A DNA stretch of 64,000 nt, from positions 62,001-126,000 of the forward strand of contig JAZKDW010000041.1 in assembly GCA_040387375.1 (NCBI GenBank), given 5' to 3'. The position numbers and the translations under genes were made by a program. The notes under the pieces are model-generated. The model did no database searches and was not told where the DNA came from. It worked only from the letters and a program-made list of their open reading frames with translations. Numbering within the stretch: the stretch's first letter is position 1; each line of letters begins with the position of its first letter. This DNA comes from JAZKDW01 sp040387375 (lineage in GTDB: Bacteria > Pseudomonadota > Gammaproteobacteria > Burkholderiales > Burkholderiaceae_D). Below are positions 61,590-64,000 of the stretch, in pieces.

Positions 61590-63467
61590 TTGGCTTCGCA
61601 TTCTTCGAAAAATACCCTGGCTACCCTGACGATCGCTGCGATCGGCGTAGTGTACGGCGATATTGGTACAAGCCCGCTGTACACGATGAAGGAAGTGTTC
61701 TCGAAAGAACACGGACTTGCCCTTAACGAGGCAAACTTATTCGGTGTTGTGGGATTGATCGTATGGGGTCTGACAATCATAGTCTCCCTGAAATATGTAT
61801 CGCTGGTCTTGCGGGCTAACAATAATGGGGAAGGCGGCATCATGGCGATGGTGGCGCTTGCGCTATCGGCGGTCACCCGGCATTCGCGCTGGTATTATCC
61901 AGTCACCCTGGTCGGCCTGGTAGGGGCCGCGATGTTTTTCGGTGATGGCGTGATCACGCCAGCCATTTCGGTATTATCGGCAATCGAAGGTCTTGAGGTG
62001 GCGACACCGGCCTTCCGGCCCTACGTCGTGCCCTTGACTGTCGTGATACTCGTGGCCTTGTACCTGTTGCAACAGAAAGGGACGGCGGGTATCGGACGCT
62101 GGTTCGGGCCGATCATGCTGGTCTGGTTTCTGGCGCTTGGCACCATGGGAATTATTAACATCGTGGCCAATCCCGAGATCCTCGCAGCGCTCAATCCGAT
62201 TCACGCGGCAAATTTTCTCATGCGTAACAAGTGGCTCGCTTTCGTCGCGCTCGGTGCCGTCGTGCTGGCGTTTACCGGGGCCGAAGCGCTGTACGCCGAC
62301 ATGGGGCATTTTGGCAAGAGACCGATTCGGCTTGCATGGTCTGCCGTGGTCTTCCCCGCACTCACGCTTAATTATCTGGGACAGGGGGCGCTGTTGCTCG
62401 CGAACCCGGCCGCCGTCGACAATCCTTTTTATCAGCAACTGGGACCCTGGAGCATTTATCCGCTGGTAATCCTGTCGACCGTGGCCACGGTGATCGCATC
62501 CCAGGCAACCATCTCCGGGACTTTTTCGATGACCCAGCAAGCCATCTCACTCGGCTTCCTGCCTCGCATGCGAGTGGTTCATACATCGGAGAGCGAAATT
62601 GGCCAGATTTATATTCCATTGGTCAATTGGATGCAATGCATAGTCGTGATCATGGCCGTCATCGGGTTTGGATCATCTTCCAATCTGGCTGCCGCCTATG
62701 GCATCGCGGTCAGCGTCACCATGCTGATGACGACCATCCTGACATTCTTCGTACTCCGCTATAAATGGCGGTACAACCTGCTGCTTTGCTGGGCTGCCAC
62801 CGGATTCTTTTTCGTGATCGATATCACGCTCTTTTCTGCGACGACACTGAAAATTCTGCACGGCGGCTGGTTTCCGCTGGTGCTGGGTGCGGTCATGGTG
62901 ATGCTCATGCTGACCTGGAAGAGGGGGCGCGAACTGGTATTCGACAATTTGAAAAAACATTCGATTCCAATCAATGATTTCCTGCAGTCGCTTTTCATCG
63001 CGCCGCCACACCGGGTAGAAGGCACCGGCGTGTTCTTTCGTGCGGAAGGTGATGGCGTGCCGCATGCAATGTTGCATAACTTATTGCATAACAAGGTCTT
63101 GCATGAACGTACCCTATTCCTGACTGTCTACAATGCCTCCATCCCCTCGATTCCTGAAGCCGAACGCATCAAGGTGCAGGCGCTGGGTCATCAGTGTTTC
63201 CAGATCGATGTGCATTACGGCTTCAAGGATGAGCGGGATATCCCCGCTGCGCTCGAATTGTGCAAAAGCGCGGGGTTGGAGTTCGAAATGATGTCGACTT
63301 CATTTTTCATCGCACGTCAGACCGTGATTTCCACGGTTGGCGGCGGCATGGCGATGTGGCGCGAATCGGTTTTTGCGGCCTTGTCGCGCAACGCCCGGGA
63401 TGCTGCCGATTATTTCAGGATACCTACCAACCGGGTCATTGAGTTAGGAGCGCAGGTCGAAATATGA
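61590..63467 (+). CDS. kup: Kup potassium transporter
   Basis: A 625-residue Kup/HAK/KT transporter, taking up K+ with H+. About twelve TM segments are present, with TIAAIGVVYGDIGTSPLYTM at the N-terminus, FFGDGVITPAISVLSAIEGL and a cytoplasmic C-terminal domain. The start appears to be a TTG at 61590 after AAGGCG; no in-frame ATG lies upstream and the next is at residue 33, within the first TM. Its stop overlaps the corA start (ATGA at 63464-63467). Confidence 0.95.
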   Translation: MASHSSKNTLATLTIAAIGVVYGDIGTSPLYTMKEVFSKEHGLALNEANLFGVVGLIVWGLTIIVSLKYVSLVLRANNNGEGGIMAMVALALSAVTRHSRWYYPVTLVGLVGAAMFFGDGVITPAISVLSAIEGLEVATPAFRPYVVPLTVVILVALYLLQQKGTAGIGRWFGPIMLVWFLALGTMGIINIVANPEILAALNPIHAANFLMRNKWLAFVALGAVVLAFTGAEALYADMGHFGKRPIRLAWSAVVFPALTLNYLGQGALLLANPAAVDNPFYQQLGPWSIYPLVILSTVATVIASQATISGTFSMTQQAISLGFLPRMRVVHTSESEIGQIYIPLVNWMQCIVVIMAVIGFGSSSNLAAAYGIAVSVTMLMTTILTFFVLRYKWRYNLLLCWAATGFFFVIDITLFSATTLKILHGGWFPLVLGAVMVMLMLTWKRGRELVFDNLKKHSIPINDFLQSLFIAPPHRVEGTGVFFRAEGDGVPHAMLHNLLHNKVLHERTLFLTVYNASIPSIPEAERIKVQALGHQCFQIDVHYGFKDERDIPAALELCKSAGLEFEMMSTSFFIARQTVISTVGGGMAMWRESVFAALSRNARDAADYFRIPTNRVIELGAQVEI

Positions 63468-64000
63468 CGGTCATTTCACCGGGTGTAGTCGAGTCGCCCG
63501 CAAGCGGGGTCATTAACTGCGCGGTGTACCGGCAGGGCAGCAAGCTGCGTGATATCGGCGTCTCTGAAATCAGCGAAGTGCTGCAACAGCCCGATACCTT
63601 CGTATGGGTCGGGCTGCTCGAGCCGAGCGTGGAGCTGATGCGGCAGATGCAACAGGAGTTCGGCCTGCATGAACTTGCCGTCGAAGATGCCCAGATTGCC
63701 CATCAGCGGCCCAAGCTGGAAGAATACGGTGACACGCTATTCCTGGTGCTGCAAACAGCCGAGATGCACAGGACTAAAATCCATTTGGGAGAAACGCATA
63801 TCTTCCTCGGACCCCGATTTGTGGTCACGGTGCGGCATGGTTCATCAAGCGGATACATGAAAGTCAGGGAACGATGTGAACACATGCCTGAGCGGCTAAG
63901 CTATGGACCCGGTTACGTCCTGTATTCCATCATGGATTTTGTGGTCGATCACTACCAGCCCATCATGGATGTGATGGAATTGCGCTTCGATGAACTGGAG
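63464..64000 (+). CDS. corA: CorA-family Mg2+/Co2+ channel, 3' end outside window
   Basis: The first 179 codons of a CorA protein; the frame is open to the window end. The N-terminal cytoplasmic domain reads CAVYRQGSKLRDIGVSEI, FVWVGLLEPSVELMRQM, VEDAQIAHQRPKLEEYGDTL and FVVTVRHG, typical of CorA. The two TM helices and GMN motif lie beyond the window. It is translationally coupled to kup, so K+ and Mg2+ uptake genes share a transcript. Confidence 0.92.
   Translation, partial: MTVISPGVVESPASGVINCAVYRQGSKLRDIGVSEISEVLQQPDTFVWVGLLEPSVELMRQMQQEFGLHELAVEDAQIAHQRPKLEEYGDTLFLVLQTAEMHRTKIHLGETHIFLGPRFVVTVRHGSSSGYMKVRERCEHMPERLSYGPGYVLYSIMDFVVDHYQPIMDVMELRFDELE

Noticed and set aside
61535..61700. 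An ATG frame beginning at 61535 as the kup start or a separate peptide
   Set aside because: It is in a different frame from kup, and the protein read from it has no resemblance to the Kup N-terminus.
1..64000. CRISPR arrays, tRNA or rRNA genes, phage genes
   Set aside because: No regularly spaced repeats, no cloverleaf with CCA-type acceptor and no phage structural genes were noticed; a dedicated scan was not possible.

Overview
The window looks like a chromosomal segment of a betaproteobacterium of the order Burkholderiales, most like the Oxalobacteraceae (Herminiimonas / Janthinobacterium / Herbaspirillum type). This is an inference from recalled protein families and gene orders (glnE-yhdP-nitrilase-tldD, clpS-clpA, lspA-ileS-ribF); no database search was run. 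Most of the window is tightly packed housekeeping DNA. One stretch, 22318-29453, looks acquired. I found no tRNA, rRNA, CRISPR array or intact insertion sequence.

Layout. 1-2.2 kb: a TPR protein (cut by the window edge) coupled to a HupE/UreJ-like membrane protein. 2.3-6.4 kb: rluE, icd with a good promoter and a palindrome upstream, then a Cache-domain histidine kinase / NarL-type regulator pair. 6.6-9.8 kb: a cold-shock protein divergent from clpS-clpA. 9.9-19.0 kb, all on the minus strand: rsmE, mtfA, ribF, ileS, lspA, coaBC, dut and an M48/PDZ lipoprotein whose zinc motif is degenerate. 19.3-22.3 kb: tkt and gap.

22.3-29.45 kb: an island with IS630 transposase remains at both ends. It carries an Rrf2-type regulator, a divergent five-gene branched-chain-amino-acid-type ABC importer, and an NDH-2-like flavoprotein. 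The divergent promoter holds two 25-bp palindromes of the same design, the probable Rrf2 operators. The substrate and signal are unknown.

29.45-40.3 kb: glnE, then yhdP, a nitrilase-family amidase, tldD and aroG. A 180-nt leader before aroG (DAHP synthase) encodes a short peptide with a Phe/Tyr codon run, followed by mutually exclusive hairpins and an intrinsic terminator. It reads as a classical ribosome-mediated attenuator and is the most striking regulatory element here.

40.3-51.9 kb: a retropepsin-like protease, yajQ, murB, ppnP, argG, argF, rsgA, phhB, a Ste24-like M48 protease, orn, a pcaF-type thiolase, a YecA/SEC-C protein and srkA. 52.0-57.4 kb: methylthioadenosine phosphorylase, the arsenosugar radical-SAM protein ArsS, a TVP38/TMEM64-flavoprotein fusion and two glycosyltransferases of the rSAM/selenodomain-associated families. 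Together these form a probable organoarsenical or related small-molecule cluster. 57.4-64 kb: a tandem universal stress protein, an HlyD/ABC/permease exporter operon, kup (apparent TTG start) and the 5' part of corA, which runs off the window.
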